From assembly GCA_016795145.1 (NCBI GenBank), contig JAEUII010000436.1:1-43386 (forward strand): a DNA stretch of 43,386 nt, written 5' to 3'. The number at the start of each line of letters is the position of its first letter. Within the stretch, counting starts at the first letter, position 1. Under the pieces are notes generated by a model. It saw nothing but the letters and a program-made list of their open reading frames with translations. It made no database searches and was not told the origin of the DNA. Positions 1 through 9,019 of this stretch are shown one piece after another. The translations under genes and the position numbers were made by a program. The stretch is from Planctomycetaceae bacterium. Lineage in GTDB: Bacteria; Planctomycetota; Planctomycetia; Planctomycetales; Planctomycetaceae.

Positions 1-2
1 AT

Positions 3-203
3 GGAACACTGCTGCCCCGCTCGCATCCGAATGCAGTCATTCACGATCCACAAGCCATCACAGCCCGAGTCCGTCAGATGCTGCAAACGGGCCGAGTCGC
101 AACAATCGACGGCTCGTCGATTTCACTCGACCCCGAAACAATCTGCGTCCACAGCGACACTATTGATTCCCTTGAGATCTTGAATGCCCTGTCGCAGTTG
201 TAA
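3..203 (+). CDS. pxpA: 5-oxoprolinase subunit A (LamB/YcsF family), C-terminal part
   Basis: The reading frame that starts at base 3 is open to a TAA at 201 and gives the last 66 residues of a protein whose start lies left of the window. It reads GTLLPRSHPNAVIHDP near its start, followed by TIDGSSISLDPETICVHSDT. This matches the end of the LamB/YcsF family, which typically has an L..R..P.A.I.DP motif and a closing ICVHGDT motif before a short helix. In the PxpABC complex, PxpA works with PxpB and PxpC to open 5-oxoproline to glutamate at the cost of ATP in the cytoplasm. Here the usual HGDT is HSDT, a small change. No pxpB or pxpC is visible downstream, so they would have to lie to the left. 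The family call is firm; the exact substrate is inferred. Confidence 0.8.
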   Translation, partial: GTLLPRSHPNAVIHDPQAITARVRQMLQTGRVATIDGSSISLDPETICVHSDTIDSLEILNALSQL

Positions 204-305
204 GGCGGATTCAGAGACCCGCCCCATAGAAGTTCAGCCAGTTGCCGCGACTGATGTTGCAATGTGTCGCGAGAGATCTTTGGCAGTGTTGAGTTTGTGA
301 CAGGC

Positions 306-437
306 GTTCTGTTCGGCGGAGCGAACAACGACTTAGTCGCGGTTCGCTCTGCGAACCAGGCGTTTTTCTGCCGCGTGGCACAATCTGCGTTGCCGGCGTC
401 GCCCAGGCCGTTCTGTTCGGCGGAGCGAACAACGACT
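306..437. repeat. Direct repeat of 28 bp with an internal inverted-repeat character
   Basis: The same 28 bases, containing TTCGGCGGAGCGAAC, occur at 306-333 and 410-437. Each copy holds a near-palindrome (GTTCG..CGAAC). Between them, 340-356 holds a perfect palindrome, GGTTCGC-TCT-GCGAACC. The whole gap from 204 to 566 has no supported gene; it is occupied by these REP-like units. Nothing indicates a mobile-element protein nearby. Confidence 0.7.
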
Positions 438-566
438 GTGCTGGTTGGTGCCGGGCTTTGAGTACCTACTGGAGATGGGATGGTGTCACCTCGCTTGCCA
501 ACCGAAGGCGGCACCCTAAGATCACGACACAGTCAGAATCGTACCTCCAGCAGGCTGAGAGAGATT

Positions 567-860
567 ATGAGCAATCGTGAAGGCATGTATTACGTCGGCA
601 TGATCACGGGCATGATTCTTGGTGTGACGCTGGCTCGTATGATGGGTTGGCACCAGTTGGTTGGACTGCTTTGCGGGGTTGCCGCCGGGGTTCCGATGGG
701 GATCGGGGCGGAGCGGTTGTACGTTTCGTTTACAAAGAAGCCTGATTCGAATCAGGAATTGACCGTCCGTTGTACTCGACCCGGTTGTGAATGGACCGGG
801 AATTCTGGCGAACATCGCAACTGCCCACGCTGCGGCCAGGACTTGCCGATCCGTATTTGA
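567..860 (+). CDS. Small membrane protein with C-terminal zinc ribbon
   Basis: A 97-residue protein of unknown function. Residues about 6-25 and 30-53 are hydrophobic and glycine-rich and probably form two membrane segments. The C-terminal third carries C69, C74, C86 and C89 in a CX4C...CX2C arrangement (CTRPGCEW, then CPRCGQDL), which is a typical small zinc ribbon. I chose the ATG at 567 because it follows a GAGAGA stretch at a good distance and gives the compact two-helix protein; an in-frame start at 480 would add residues without protein character. It stands alone, with about 360 bases of repeats before it. It may present a zinc-bound cytoplasmic domain at the membrane, but no partner is visible. 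Confidence 0.75.
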   Translation: MSNREGMYYVGMITGMILGVTLARMMGWHQLVGLLCGVAAGVPMGIGAERLYVSFTKKPDSNQELTVRCTRPGCEWTGNSGEHRNCPRCGQDLPIRI

Positions 861-973
861 TGTTTCAAAACCGACTGCGAAAGTGGTTGGCAATTGGGGC
901 GAATTCGTTTGATCGTGCCGATGACTGAACGCCTGGTTCGACGGAACGAAACGCGACTTTCAGCAAGATTGGT

Positions 974-1004
974 TTGGCGAAACTGCCTTCGGCGTGCGTA
1001 TACT
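974..1004 (+). promoter_or_regulatory. Possible sigma-70-type promoter
   Basis: TATACT at 999-1004 is preceded by TTGGCG at 974-979. The spacer is 19 nt, longer than the usual 17, so this is weak. It would give a leader of about 85 nt before the gene starting at 1096. Nothing else is seen in the gap 861-1095. Confidence 0.25.
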
Positions 1005-1095
1005 CTCGACGACGTTCGCCCAAAAATCCGCGATCTCTGCTCAGGGCGATCCTTGCAACTTAACTCCATTCCATGAATCTGCTGAATCCACGGTA

Positions 1096-1563
1096 ATGGG
1101 CTGTTTCAACACCACAACACGACAGTCTCTGCGAACCACTGCACGTCACCTGTGCTGGCTGTTGGTCGCGATGGTTGTTTGGACGGCTGCTTCCATTGAT
1201 TCTTCAGCCTTTGCCGAAACCTGCGGTCATTATCTGTTTCGCAATGGCCATCCCGTCGGTGCAGACAACGCGATGGTCACTGGCACTTTTGACTCGGGTT
1301 CAGACTTGGGTGTTGCGTTAATTCCTGCGGATTCTCCCTGGTCGCCGGCACCCTGCGACGGGCCCGGCTGTCGTCAGAATTCGATTCCGCTTTCAGCACC
1401 TCCTGCAACGCCCGTGACATCTGCGGCTTCCGAATTTGCAGCTCTGGTACAACTGCTGAATGCATGTGATGGTGCCGCCCAGACTCACGCGCTGCCGGTG
1501 TCCGAAGACGGACATTTCTTCCTTTCACAGCCAGTCTTCCGACCGCCAATTTGCGAGGGCTGA
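1096..1563 (+). CDS. Secreted protein of unknown function
   Basis: A 155-residue protein. Residues about 19-38 (CWLLVAMVVWTAASIDSSAF) form a signal-peptide core followed by a likely cleavage after AFA. The mature part opens with CGHYLFRNGHPVG, then becomes rich in Ser, Pro and Ala, with a Cys pair in PCDGPGCRQN. I do not recognise a named domain. The CGHYLF.NG start resembles short secreted proteins seen in planctomycetes (from memory, not tested). The ATG at 1096 is chosen over upstream in-frame starts because it puts the hydrophobic core at the usual place. It is followed within 70 bases by a strong terminator, so it is probably transcribed alone. Confidence 0.6.
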   Translation: MGCFNTTTRQSLRTTARHLCWLLVAMVVWTAASIDSSAFAETCGHYLFRNGHPVGADNAMVTGTFDSGSDLGVALIPADSPWSPAPCDGPGCRQNSIPLSAPPATPVTSAASEFAALVQLLNACDGAAQTHALPVSEDGHFFLSQPVFRPPICEG

Positions 1564-1632
1564 TGGGCTAGTGATCGTGCCAGTTTCGTGGACGGTCGCG
1601 GGCCCCCTCCCGATCTTGCTGCGCTCGGTCGA

Positions 1633-1668
1633 CCTCCCCCAAACGGGGTTTGGGGGAGGAGGTTTTTT
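1633..1668 (+). terminator. Rho-independent terminator
   Basis: A perfect 12-bp stem (1633-1644 with 1648-1659; left arm CCTCCCCCAAAC) closes a GGG loop and is followed by AGG and six T at 1663-1668. It lies 70 bases after the stop of the secreted-protein gene. The remainder of the gap 1564-1842 shows no gene. Confidence 0.85.
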
Positions 1669-1842
1669 GGCTCGTGCCGTTGGCTTAGATTTTCCGTCAG
1701 CCACAAGCATTTTCTCAGCGCCAGATCGGTCCTCAAAGCGAACCCCTGCGCTGGTGTGTCTGCGGCATCGTTATGGCCGCATGATCATTCTTTTATTATC
1801 GATTCCGGACCATGCGCGTCCGATGATTATCAGGAGTTATCA

Positions 1843-3321
1843 ATGCCAATTTGTAAGTCACTTGTTGCTTTTGTTCTTCCCGCTTTGTTCGCATCCTCCC
1901 TCGCAGCCGCATTTGGTGATGATGCGGTGAAGACACCTCGCCCAGTTCCCGCCACTCGACCTGAGATGAAGGAACTGCTGGAAGATATGAAGAAGCGTCC
2001 CCATCGAATTCCAGTTCCGGAGCTGACAGATAAGGATAAGGAAGCACTGGGCGAGCGAGCGAACAACTATGAAGCTCGCCTGCGATACCACTACGTTCCG
2101 ACGACAGAGGGTTCGGTGTTTGGAGCGGCTCGAACTGGCGGCACAGCAGGGGGGAATGCCGGTGGTAATGCCAGCAAGGATGGAGCAAAGACGGGTGCTG
2201 GTCGTGGGAACGACTTTACCCGAAACGCTGATGAGAACATGTCACTGACGTATCAGTTCAAGACAAAGCTGTTCTGGATCGTTTCGCGTACGAACAACTG
2301 TCAGTACTGTCTCGGTCATCAGGAATGGAAGCTGTCGGCCACCGGCATGACGGACGATCAGATTGCAGCTCTGGATGCAGACTGGGGTGTCTATGGAGAA
2401 GATGAGCAGGCAGCGTTCGCCTACGCACGACTGCTGACCTACGAGCCTCATCGGCTGAACGATGCAGCCATCGACGCCGTGAAGAAGTACTACAACCCCA
2501 TGCAGATTCTGGAGATGACGATGTCCGTCTCCGGGAATAATTCCATCAATCGATGGAAAGAGGGAACCGGGATTCCTCAGTCGGAAGGAAACACGTTTGC
2601 TGGTCGAGGTGGTTCGGCGGAGGTTGCTCACTCCAACGAATTCACCACGCCGACATCGTCAAAGTACCAGAAGCTGGTCTCCATCGTTGCTCCGCTGGAA
2701 CTCCAGGAAGGCAAAGCAACAGGGCGAGGACTCAGTACTCGCCCTGTACTGGAATCCCGTGAAGCGACACTGAAGAAGATCAGTGAACTCAGCAAGCGGA
2801 CAGAACGTCTGCCGCTCGTGGACGCGGCAAAGACATCGGAGTGGCTGAAGGAATCGAAGCAGGACGTCCAGCCTTACAACTGGACTCGCCTGCTTGCCAA
2901 CTTCCCGAATGAAGGTCGCGGTCGACTGCCCGCACTGATCTCACGCCAGCGACAAACGGGAGAACTGTCGGAACTTCAGAAGGCTCAGATCAACTGGATC
3001 ATTGCTCGTCAGGATCACGCGTGGTACGCAATCGGTCAGGCCTACCGACATCTGAAGACGCTGGGTCAGAACGACGATCAGATCTTTGCACTGGATTCCG
3101 ACCTGACGAAGCCAGTGGCTGGGCTGAGCGATGGAGATCGAAGTTTGTTTGTGGTCGCGCAGCACTTGGCCGCATCGCCAATTGCTGTGACTGACGAAGA
3201 CGTTGCGGCCGCGCTGGCTGCGACATCACCGGCTCATGTGGTTCAGACGATCAATCACACCACCGCATGTGCCTACTTTGATCGACTGACTGAAGCCGCC
3301 GGCCTGCCACTTGAGGAATAA
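1843..3321 (+). CDS. Secreted protein with two AhpD/carboxymuconolactone decarboxylase-like domains
   Basis: A 492-residue protein with a signal peptide (hydrophobic residues about 7-23). The first domain, about residues 125-260, has the AhpD-type motif C153-Q-Y-C156-L-G-H159, the redox-active CXXC and His of the family. The second, about residues 370-490, repeats the same helical pattern (NWIIARQDHAWYAIGQAYRH) but has no CXXC, so it is probably structural or dead. A Gly/Ala-rich stretch near residues 95-115 links the parts. The ATG at 1843 has a CAGGAG ribosome site 7 bases upstream; the frame is open further 5' but runs over the terminator. Members are peroxidase partners or decarboxylases; the substrate here is unknown. 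It probably acts outside the cytoplasm. Confidence 0.75.
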   Translation: MPICKSLVAFVLPALFASSLAAAFGDDAVKTPRPVPATRPEMKELLEDMKKRPHRIPVPELTDKDKEALGERANNYEARLRYHYVPTTEGSVFGAARTGGTAGGNAGGNASKDGAKTGAGRGNDFTRNADENMSLTYQFKTKLFWIVSRTNNCQYCLGHQEWKLSATGMTDDQIAALDADWGVYGEDEQAAFAYARLLTYEPHRLNDAAIDAVKKYYNPMQILEMTMSVSGNNSINRWKEGTGIPQSEGNTFAGRGGSAEVAHSNEFTTPTSSKYQKLVSIVAPLELQEGKATGRGLSTRPVLESREATLKKISELSKRTERLPLVDAAKTSEWLKESKQDVQPYNWTRLLANFPNEGRGRLPALISRQRQTGELSELQKAQINWIIARQDHAWYAIGQAYRHLKTLGQNDDQIFALDSDLTKPVAGLSDGDRSLFVVAQHLAASPIAVTDEDVAAALAATSPAHVVQTINHTTACAYFDRLTEAAGLPLEE

Positions 3322-3353
3322 CAGTTTCTTACTGGTTCCCAGATTGCAATGAA

Positions 3354-3386
3354 CGAAGGATCGCGAAAGTGATCCTTCGTTTTTTT
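3354..3386 (+). terminator. Rho-independent terminator
   Basis: CGAAGGATC (3354-3362) pairs perfectly with GATCCTTCG (3371-3379), followed by seven T. Flanking AATGAA and TTCATT can extend the pairing around the T run. It lies 32 bases after the stop at 3321. Confidence 0.9.
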
Positions 3387-3617
3387 GTTCATTGTTCTTG
3401 GTTGAATCGCGTTTGTTGCTGCGGTATGCCCGTCGCGGGCAGTCCTCTTAATCCTAATCTTCATCCTAATCATAATCCCGAGGCTGAGCCTTGCGCGGAC
3501 GGGCGACGGATGATCCGGCAACGACTCGTTCGCCGTGGTTGTTTTGCCTTCGCGATTGAATCTGGCATAATCCGATTCCCGCCGTTTCGCCCCACACGTC
3601 TCTCCTCAGAGGGCACA

Positions 3618-5000
3618 ATGATGATCGCTTCTCGCCGTTCATTTCTGAAATCGACTTTTGCAGGTGCTCTGTCAGTCGCAGGACTCGCTGCGTTCAGTCG
3701 CCGAAGTCTCCTTGCAAATGGTGCTGTGGTTTCCGAATCACAGTTCGAAGTCGTCAAGGTGACGCGGACTGCGGTGAAGCTTGAATTTCGTTCGGTGCCG
3801 CGACGCAACATGGACCGGGAGATTCCGCATTGGCGCTATTCGGAGCTTTGCGATGTGACTCTGAAGTGCGGAGCGGTCGGGACTGGTGAGACGCTGCGTT
3901 TTTACACGTGGGGAGTTCCGCCGGAAGAAGCCTATACGAAGATCGTGGGTCGCAGCGCGATTGAGATGATGTGGGATGACTCACTGGGGGCCGGAGTTCA
4001 AATGGCTTTGTTCGATGCGGTGGGGAAGGCCGCCGAGGTTCCGGTGCACTCCCTGCTGGGCAGTAAGGTGTATGAGAAGACTCCGTTGTCATGGTGGAAC
4101 ATCGACACGTCGGCCGAAGATATGGCAGCGGAGTGTCAGGAAGCCAAACGTCTTGGCTATATGTCGTACAAGACAAAGGGGCGACCGTGGTTTGATGTGA
4201 TCAATCAGGTGGCGGTAGCTGCAAAGAACCTGCCACCGGAATTCAAGATCGACATGGACTTCAACGACACGCTCCGCACGGCAGAACGAGGACTTCCGAT
4301 CCTGAAGGAACTCGACAAGTATCCACAGGTCGACATTTATGAGTCACCCATTCCGCAATCAGATGTCGAAGGGAACCGAAAGATTGCCGATGCGACTCAT
4401 GTGAAAGTTGCGATGCACTACGGAACTCCTTCACCATCGACCGTCGTGAAATCCGGCTGTTGCGACGGGTTTGTTGCCGGCGGCGGTGCTTCGAAGCTGC
4501 TTGGCATCGGAAAGTTCTGTGAAGAAACCGGACTGCCCTTCTGGCTTCAGCTGGTTGGCAGTGGAATCACTGCGGCCTATTCCCTTCACTTCGGCGGTGC
4601 TCTGAAGCAGGCACTCTGGCCAGCCGTAAATTGTCATCAGCTGTTTGAACATGACCTGCTTCAGCAAACCATTCTGCTGGAGGATGGTCACGCAGCGGTT
4701 CCTGATCGACCGGGGATCGGTTACGACATCAACCGTGATAGGGTCGAGAAGCTGCGGATCGAGCTGCCCGCTTCCAGACCGGATCCTGACCGGCTGATCG
4801 AAACGTCATGGCCCGATGGTCGGAAGATGTACACGGCCAACAACGGTTCTGTGAACTTTATGCTGACCGCAGCGAATCAGGACAAGTATCCGTTCTTTGA
4901 GACCGGCGCGGAGACTCGCCTGGTTCCCAATGACGGCTCAGACCTCTGGCGAAAGCGGTATGAGAAAGCTCGAAGCGGTGGACCGTTCATGGAGAAATAG
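3618..5000 (+). CDS. Tat-exported enolase-superfamily protein (mandelate racemase/muconate lactonizing type)
   Basis: A 460-residue protein. Its start, with SRRSFLKSTFAG, is a twin-arginine signal, so it should be exported folded. The barrel contains the K185-T-K187 motif that holds the catalytic lysine of the MLE/MR group, D214 (DMDFN) and E242 (IYESPIP) as the first two Mg2+ ligands, and a GXGG-like segment FVAGGGASK. Where the third ligand, usually Asp, is expected there is H267 (VAMHYGTP), and the distal catalytic Lys is not apparent. It may therefore bind metal differently or catalyse a different abstraction. ATG at 3618 is used: a second ATG follows at once, and upstream in-frame sequence is repeat-rich. 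Substrate unknown; acid-sugar or amino-acid derivatives are typical of the superfamily. Confidence 0.8.
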   Translation: MMIASRRSFLKSTFAGALSVAGLAAFSRRSLLANGAVVSESQFEVVKVTRTAVKLEFRSVPRRNMDREIPHWRYSELCDVTLKCGAVGTGETLRFYTWGVPPEEAYTKIVGRSAIEMMWDDSLGAGVQMALFDAVGKAAEVPVHSLLGSKVYEKTPLSWWNIDTSAEDMAAECQEAKRLGYMSYKTKGRPWFDVINQVAVAAKNLPPEFKIDMDFNDTLRTAERGLPILKELDKYPQVDIYESPIPQSDVEGNRKIADATHVKVAMHYGTPSPSTVVKSGCCDGFVAGGGASKLLGIGKFCEETGLPFWLQLVGSGITAAYSLHFGGALKQALWPAVNCHQLFEHDLLQQTILLEDGHAAVPDRPGIGYDINRDRVEKLRIELPASRPDPDRLIETSWPDGRKMYTANNGSVNFMLTAANQDKYPFFETGAETRLVPNDGSDLWRKRYEKARSGGPFMEK

Positions 5001-5034
5001 CTGCGGGGCAATGTCAGGAGACTTGGTGGAAGAC

Positions 5035-5060
5035 ACCCGCGGCTAGCGCCTTGCGGCTCA
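5035..5060 (+). repeat. Solo copy of a dispersed hairpin repeat arm
   Basis: ACCCGCGGCTAGCGCCTTGC and the next six bases match, almost base for base, either arm of the long inverted repeat at 31286-31363. It is followed by two short copies of TGCGGCTCAGTTTTG (5053-5078). It sits between two convergent genes. Confidence 0.75.
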
Positions 5061-5083
5061 GTTTTGCGGCTCAGTTTTGTGGG

Positions 5084-5905
5084 TCAGTTGAGGCGAGAAA
5101 ACGCCTGGAGTGCGGTCCAGCTGGTGGCAAGCATCGGGCGAATTTCCGGAGCTGACAGCAGCTTCATCTCACTGAACAGAATCAGGTTGCCATTTTCTGC
5201 AGCAAGGCACAACTGTGGGTTCTTTTGAAACAATGGTGTGAGTGCTGTCAGGCATTCGAACAGGGCGGACATGTCAATGTTGCCTTCACAGCCGATGTGG
5301 TAGTTCGCGGCAAGCGGCAACTTGCTAAACCGCTGGTCGGCACCGTAGTTCACGAGCTTCCCCAGCATCTTGTCGGCTCGCCCCTTCGGCATAATGCGAA
5401 GTTCGAATTCGTCGCTGACGGCATCAGGAAACATCAGGACGGTCTGTTCGCTCCAGGCCGTCGCCGCACCATAGAAATGCTCACTTCGAACATCGGCAAT
5501 CTGAATGTCGACTCCATCCTGTTCGGTACAAATCAGGTTGGTAACGACAAACGAAGTTGGATTGTCCCAGAGTGACATCTCCTGAAGCATCTGAGTTTCC
5601 TCGGATGTTGGCTTCCATAAATACTGGTATCCGACAGACTCCGCAAACTTTGCTTTCTCCAGTGAACGGCGAGCGATCCTGCGACTGCTTCGGACCATTA
5701 GCGCCAGTGCAATCGCCGCGACCGCTGCGAAGGGCGAGCACAGACCAATCGGTGCGGACACATTGCTTCCGGCGATCTTGAATGCAATGGCTGCCACAAC
5801 AAGCATGAGGACCGGGCCGAGGACGATTCCCAGGACACCCATCCAGAAGAGTTTGTTGAGTCGACCATAATGTCGCTGAACGTCGGCTTTGGATTGATTC
5901 GACAT
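5084..5905 (-). CDS. Membrane-anchored protein of unknown function
   Basis: A 273-residue protein. Residues about 19-45 and 50-71 are hydrophobic and form two membrane segments near the N-terminus, followed by a basic RSSRRIARRS stretch and a cytoplasmic domain of about 190 residues. That domain has alternating beta-like stretches (FVVTNLICTEQDGVDIQIADV; FELRIMPKG) and resembles two-helix proteins with a DUF3137-like soluble part, but I cannot assign it with confidence. The start is ATG at 5905, encoding MSNQSKADVQRHYGRLNK. It is convergent with the enolase-like gene and separated from the Trm112 gene upstream by about 170 bases, so it is probably its own unit. Confidence 0.65.
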   Translation of the reverse strand: MSNQSKADVQRHYGRLNKLFWMGVLGIVLGPVLMLVVAAIAFKIAGSNVSAPIGLCSPFAAVAAIALALMVRSSRRIARRSLEKAKFAESVGYQYLWKPTSEETQMLQEMSLWDNPTSFVVTNLICTEQDGVDIQIADVRSEHFYGAATAWSEQTVLMFPDAVSDEFELRIMPKGRADKMLGKLVNYGADQRFSKLPLAANYHIGCEGNIDMSALFECLTALTPLFQKNPQLCLAAENGNLILFSEMKLLSAPEIRPMLATSWTALQAFSRLN

Positions 5906-6018
5906 GTCTAATTGTCCGTGTGGCAGGTTGTCAGGGTCGACAGGTCAGCGCAGTGATGGGCATTCATGACGGCCACAGTTCTGGGAATGCATGCGTTGTC
6001 GACTGAAAGGCGACTCAG

Positions 6019-6036
6019 GGATCTTTAGCAAGATCC
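6019..6036. repeat. Dispersed 18-bp hairpin (copy 1)
   Basis: GGATCTTTAGCAAGATCC folds into a 7-bp stem with a 4-nt loop. The same hairpin, one base different and also followed by ACTAC, occurs at 14957-14974. There is no T run, so it is not a classical terminator. It lies 37 bases beyond the stop of the Trm112-like gene. Confidence 0.7.
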
Positions 6037-6072
6037 ACTACGACCAACGCGCCTTTTTGTTCTGACGACGCA

Positions 6073-6300
6073 CTAAGATCGATTTGTCGACATGCCAAGT
6101 TTCGCCATCACGGCATTCCATTCTTCCGAAGTCAACTCCGTCGCTTCGTCCACGATCAGTCGCGGGATTCCTTCCAGCACTGGATAACGCAGTCGAACAT
6201 CCGGATTTGTGCAGACCAGTGAATCTCCGTCCTGCACCAGAGTCGATCGACACCTGGGACACCGGAGCATGCTTTGATGAGCATTCAGTGAGAACACCAT
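6073..6300 (-). CDS. Trm112-like (UPF0434/YcaR) zinc-binding protein
   Basis: A 75-residue protein with the pattern CPRC (C14, C17), C30, then VRLRYPVLEGIPRLI. This is the Trm112/UPF0434 signature, a zinc ribbon followed by a Y-P-V-x-x-G-I-P strand. The usual fourth cysteine after C30 is not present (CTNPD), so metal binding may be partial. Bacterial members are small adaptor proteins; the eukaryotic homologue activates several methyltransferases. The gene starts 3 nt after the stop of the TIM-barrel gene, so the two are surely co-transcribed and probably translationally coupled. Confidence 0.85.
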   Translation of the reverse strand: MVFSLNAHQSMLRCPRCRSTLVQDGDSLVCTNPDVRLRYPVLEGIPRLIVDEATELTSEEWNAVMAKLGMSTNRS

Positions 6301-6303
6301 ATC

Positions 6304-7320
6304 TTAGAATCCTCGCAGCTCTCGGATGTCTTTGAATGTTCTGAGATGGTAGCCAATGCCTGCATAATCCAGCGACGAGCACAAAGCTCGTACGGCAACG
6401 CCCATACCATCCGGCCCGCTGAAACCGCCGAACTGACCGCCGCCTTTCAGATGAGGCTCAGTTTCCAGGTAAAAGCCAGGCAGACCAAGTTTCTTCAGTC
6501 GAGGTTCAATGGATGCCAGCTGGTCGCGGAGATCGCGGAAGATCATTTCGTGGCCGGAATCACCTTCGTTGCATGGCACAAAGTTCTTCAGACGCTCTTC
6601 GTCGACCGCACCTTCCCAGGTAAGAGTCGGATCGATGCGATAGTCCTTTACGTGCATCCAGCCCAGCCATGGCAACGTCGCTTTGTATTCAGAGAACACC
6701 TGAATCGCGTTCTTATTCTGTGCGGCCACGTTGCCACCGTCGAAGATCAATACGGCGTTAGGATGGTCAACTCGTTTGGCAAGTTCAGCCAGCAGCGGAC
6801 CGGTTTCACCAATCAGGTTTGGTTCAATTTCGATCCCGTACACCAGTCCTTCATCCGCGCATCGCTGAGTGATCGTGCGAATCTGATCGGCCGCCTGGTC
6901 CAGATGCTGTTCCGGTTTCGTGCCGCGAGGATGATAAAAGGAGAAGCCGCGAATCAGTTTCGTGTCGAGGGCTTTCGCAACACGAATCGTGCGAGCCACT
7001 TCCCCGGTCAGGTAGTCTTCGAATGGCACAAACTTGTTGTGTGAGCCATCGTCAACATTCAGCAGTTTGACCTTGCCGATCCTGGCACCAATGCTTGTCA
7101 CACTGACGCCGTACTCTGCATGGAACGCCTTCAGCTTCTCCAGTTTTTCCGGAGTCAGTTCTGTGACGTGTTCGACTTTGCCTTCGCCGGTCACATCAAT
7201 AAAACGCGGGCTGTAATTGCGAATCCCGACGGCCGCCAGGGCCGTCATTTGTTCCAAAGCCGTTCGACGGTTGGCCGCTTCGTCAGCGAATGCACTGATG
7301 ATGACTGATGGTCGGGTCAT
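6304..7320 (-). CDS. Sugar phosphate isomerase/epimerase family TIM-barrel protein
   Basis: A 338-residue protein of the xylose-isomerase-like TIM-barrel family (AP-endonuclease 2 fold). Segments placed at the ends of barrel strands carry the usual metal ligands: IEIEPN (Glu), LIFDGGN (Asp), WMHVKD (His), and YLETEPH (Glu). The start ATG at 7320 gives MTRPSVIISAFADEAANRR, where SAFADE is common in this family. Members isomerise or epimerise sugars, sugar phosphates or inositol derivatives in the cytoplasm; the substrate cannot be read from sequence. It is the first gene of a two-gene operon with the Trm112-like protein. There is no export signal. Confidence 0.8.
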   Translation of the reverse strand: MTRPSVIISAFADEAANRRTALEQMTALAAVGIRNYSPRFIDVTGEGKVEHVTELTPEKLEKLKAFHAEYGVSVTSIGARIGKVKLLNVDDGSHNKFVPFEDYLTGEVARTIRVAKALDTKLIRGFSFYHPRGTKPEQHLDQAADQIRTITQRCADEGLVYGIEIEPNLIGETGPLLAELAKRVDHPNAVLIFDGGNVAAQNKNAIQVFSEYKATLPWLGWMHVKDYRIDPTLTWEGAVDEERLKNFVPCNEGDSGHEMIFRDLRDQLASIEPRLKKLGLPGFYLETEPHLKGGGQFGGFSGPDGMGVAVRALCSSLDYAGIGYHLRTFKDIRELRGF

Positions 7321-7442
7321 GGGACTTTCTCGTTCTTTTGTCGTGACTGAAGAGCTGAAACGACTGAAGGTTCATTGATCGCTGGCATTGTTCAGGCATC
7401 ACTGCTCCGACACAAGTGACAGCAGCAACGGGCCGCACCGCA

Positions 7443-8861
7443 TCACTTCCGGATGTCGTACTCTTTGATTTTTCGATACAGAGTTCGCTCGCCGATGTTC
7501 AGCATCCGAGCCGCCTCTTCTCGATTGCCGTCGGTCAAATCCAGGGCTCGCTGGATGTAGTACTTTTCCACCTCTTCCATCGGCTTGCCGATCAGCGAAT
7601 CCGCGCCGGATGGCATGTCGAGATCCGGTTCGGGGATCTGGTCTTTCACCAGTCCGGCGATCTCTGGCGGAAGACCGTCGATGTCCAGAATACCGTCCGA
7701 GTCCAGGACCAGCATGCGTTCGATCACGTTGCGAAGCTGTCGAATATTGCCGGGCCAGTGATACGCCAGCAGTGCTTTGCGGGCCGCTCGTGAAAAGCCC
7801 TGCACTTCACGTCCCAGTCTGCGCGACAGGTCTCGAAGGAAGTGCTCCATCAGCAATGGAATGTCGCCCGTGCGTTCTCGCAGTGGCGGAAGATAGATCG
7901 ACACCACATTCAGGCGATAATACAGGTCTTCGCGGAACTTTCCTTCTTCCACATTCTTGTGAAGGTCAGCGTTCGTCGCAGCGACCAGACGAACGTTGAT
8001 AGGCAGTTCGTCGTTGGCGCCAAGGCGAGTAATCTTGCGGTCTTCAAGAACTCGAAGCAGCTTCACCTGAGTATCCATCGGCATTTCGCCAACTTCATCC
8101 AGGAACAGTGTGCCGCCGTTCGCGTGTTCAAACTTCCCGATGCGCCGACCGAGAGCACCCGTGAACGCACCTGCTTCGTGACCGAAGAGTTCGCTTTCAA
8201 GAATACTGTCCGGCAGCGCGGAGATATTCAGTGGGACGAAAGGCTTGTTCTTGCGAGGACTGTTCTGATGCAGAGCGCGGGCGACCAGTTCTTTTCCTGT
8301 GCCGTTTTCACCCTGAATCAGGACTGTGCTGTCGGTCGGTGCGACGTTCTTCAGAATCTCAACGATCGCGTGCATCTGCGGGCTGGTGCCGATCACGCCT
8401 TCAAAACCAAAACGCTCATCCAGTGAGCGTCGCAGTTCAGCATTTCGACGAATCAGTCGGAGACGCGCGGATGCTTTTTCGACCGCCGATCGCAGTTCGC
8501 TGATGTCGAGCGGCTTGGTGAGGTACGTGTAAGCACCGTGCTGCATTGCGGTCACGGCTGAATGAATGGAACCATGCCCGGTCAGGACGATCACTTCCGC
8601 TTCCGGCAGCTCTTCTTTCGCCAGTCGCAGGATCTCGAGCCCATCCACTTCGCCCATGCGAAGGTCAGTCACGATCACGTCCCATGATTCCGCGTGAATC
8701 AGTTGAGCACCTCGTTCGCCGGACCCCGCGACTCGACAGTCACAGTTAATCCGTGCCAGCGCGTCAGCAACCGCCTGAGCGTGTCCTTCGTCGTCGTCGA
8801 CGATCAGGACTCGCACCGGAATTGTGGAGAGGTCGGAAGGATCGCTTTTCGTATCGGCCAT
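7443..8861 (-). CDS. Sigma-54-dependent response regulator, NtrC family
   Basis: A 472-residue protein with the three NtrC-type modules. The receiver (about 16-130) has the acidic triplet DDD22-24, the phospho-acceptor D66 (VTDLRMG), T94 and K116. The AAA+ core (about 155-380) has Walker A GENGTGKE (184-191), the sigma-54 contact loop GAFTGA (231-236), Walker B LFLDE (252-256) and an arginine-finger region. The C-terminal Fis-type helix-turn-helix covers [20 protein letters not shown]. It should activate RpoN-dependent promoters when phosphorylated. No histidine kinase is next to it, so its partner is elsewhere. All key residues are intact. It is a single gene; the targets are unknown. Confidence 0.95.
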   Translation of the reverse strand: MADTKSDPSDLSTIPVRVLIVDDDEGHAQAVADALARINCDCRVAGSGERGAQLIHAESWDVIVTDLRMGEVDGLEILRLAKEELPEAEVIVLTGHGSIHSAVTAMQHGAYTYLTKPLDISELRSAVEKASARLRLIRRNAELRRSLDERFGFEGVIGTSPQMHAIVEILKNVAPTDSTVLIQGENGTGKELVARALHQNSPRKNKPFVPLNISALPDSILESELFGHEAGAFTGALGRRIGKFEHANGGTLFLDEVGEMPMDTQVKLLRVLEDRKITRLGANDELPINVRLVAATNADLHKNVEEGKFREDLYYRLNVVSIYLPPLRERTGDIPLLMEHFLRDLSRRLGREVQGFSRAARKALLAYHWPGNIRQLRNVIERMLVLDSDGILDIDGLPPEIAGLVKDQIPEPDLDMPSGADSLIGKPMEEVEKYYIQRALDLTDGNREEAARMLNIGERTLYRKIKEYDIRK

Positions 8862-9019
8862 ATTCGTTTCATCATTCTCGGCAGAGCACTGGTCTCGGCC
8901 GCTTCACGTGACTCATTGTTGAGTCTTGTCCCGGCCGCCGGTCAGAACCATGTGGCTGGGCTGATTTGTCGAGCGATTGTCCTCAACCGCTCTGGACACG
9001 CCTGGACTTGCTGCAAGCC

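Noticed and set aside
376..395. A sigma-54 promoter-like TGGCAC...TTGC
   Set aside because: The gap between the two boxes is 8 bases instead of 5.
6346..7044. A 232-codon plus-strand frame
   Set aside because: It lies antisense to the TIM-barrel gene, which shows the metal ligand motifs in order.
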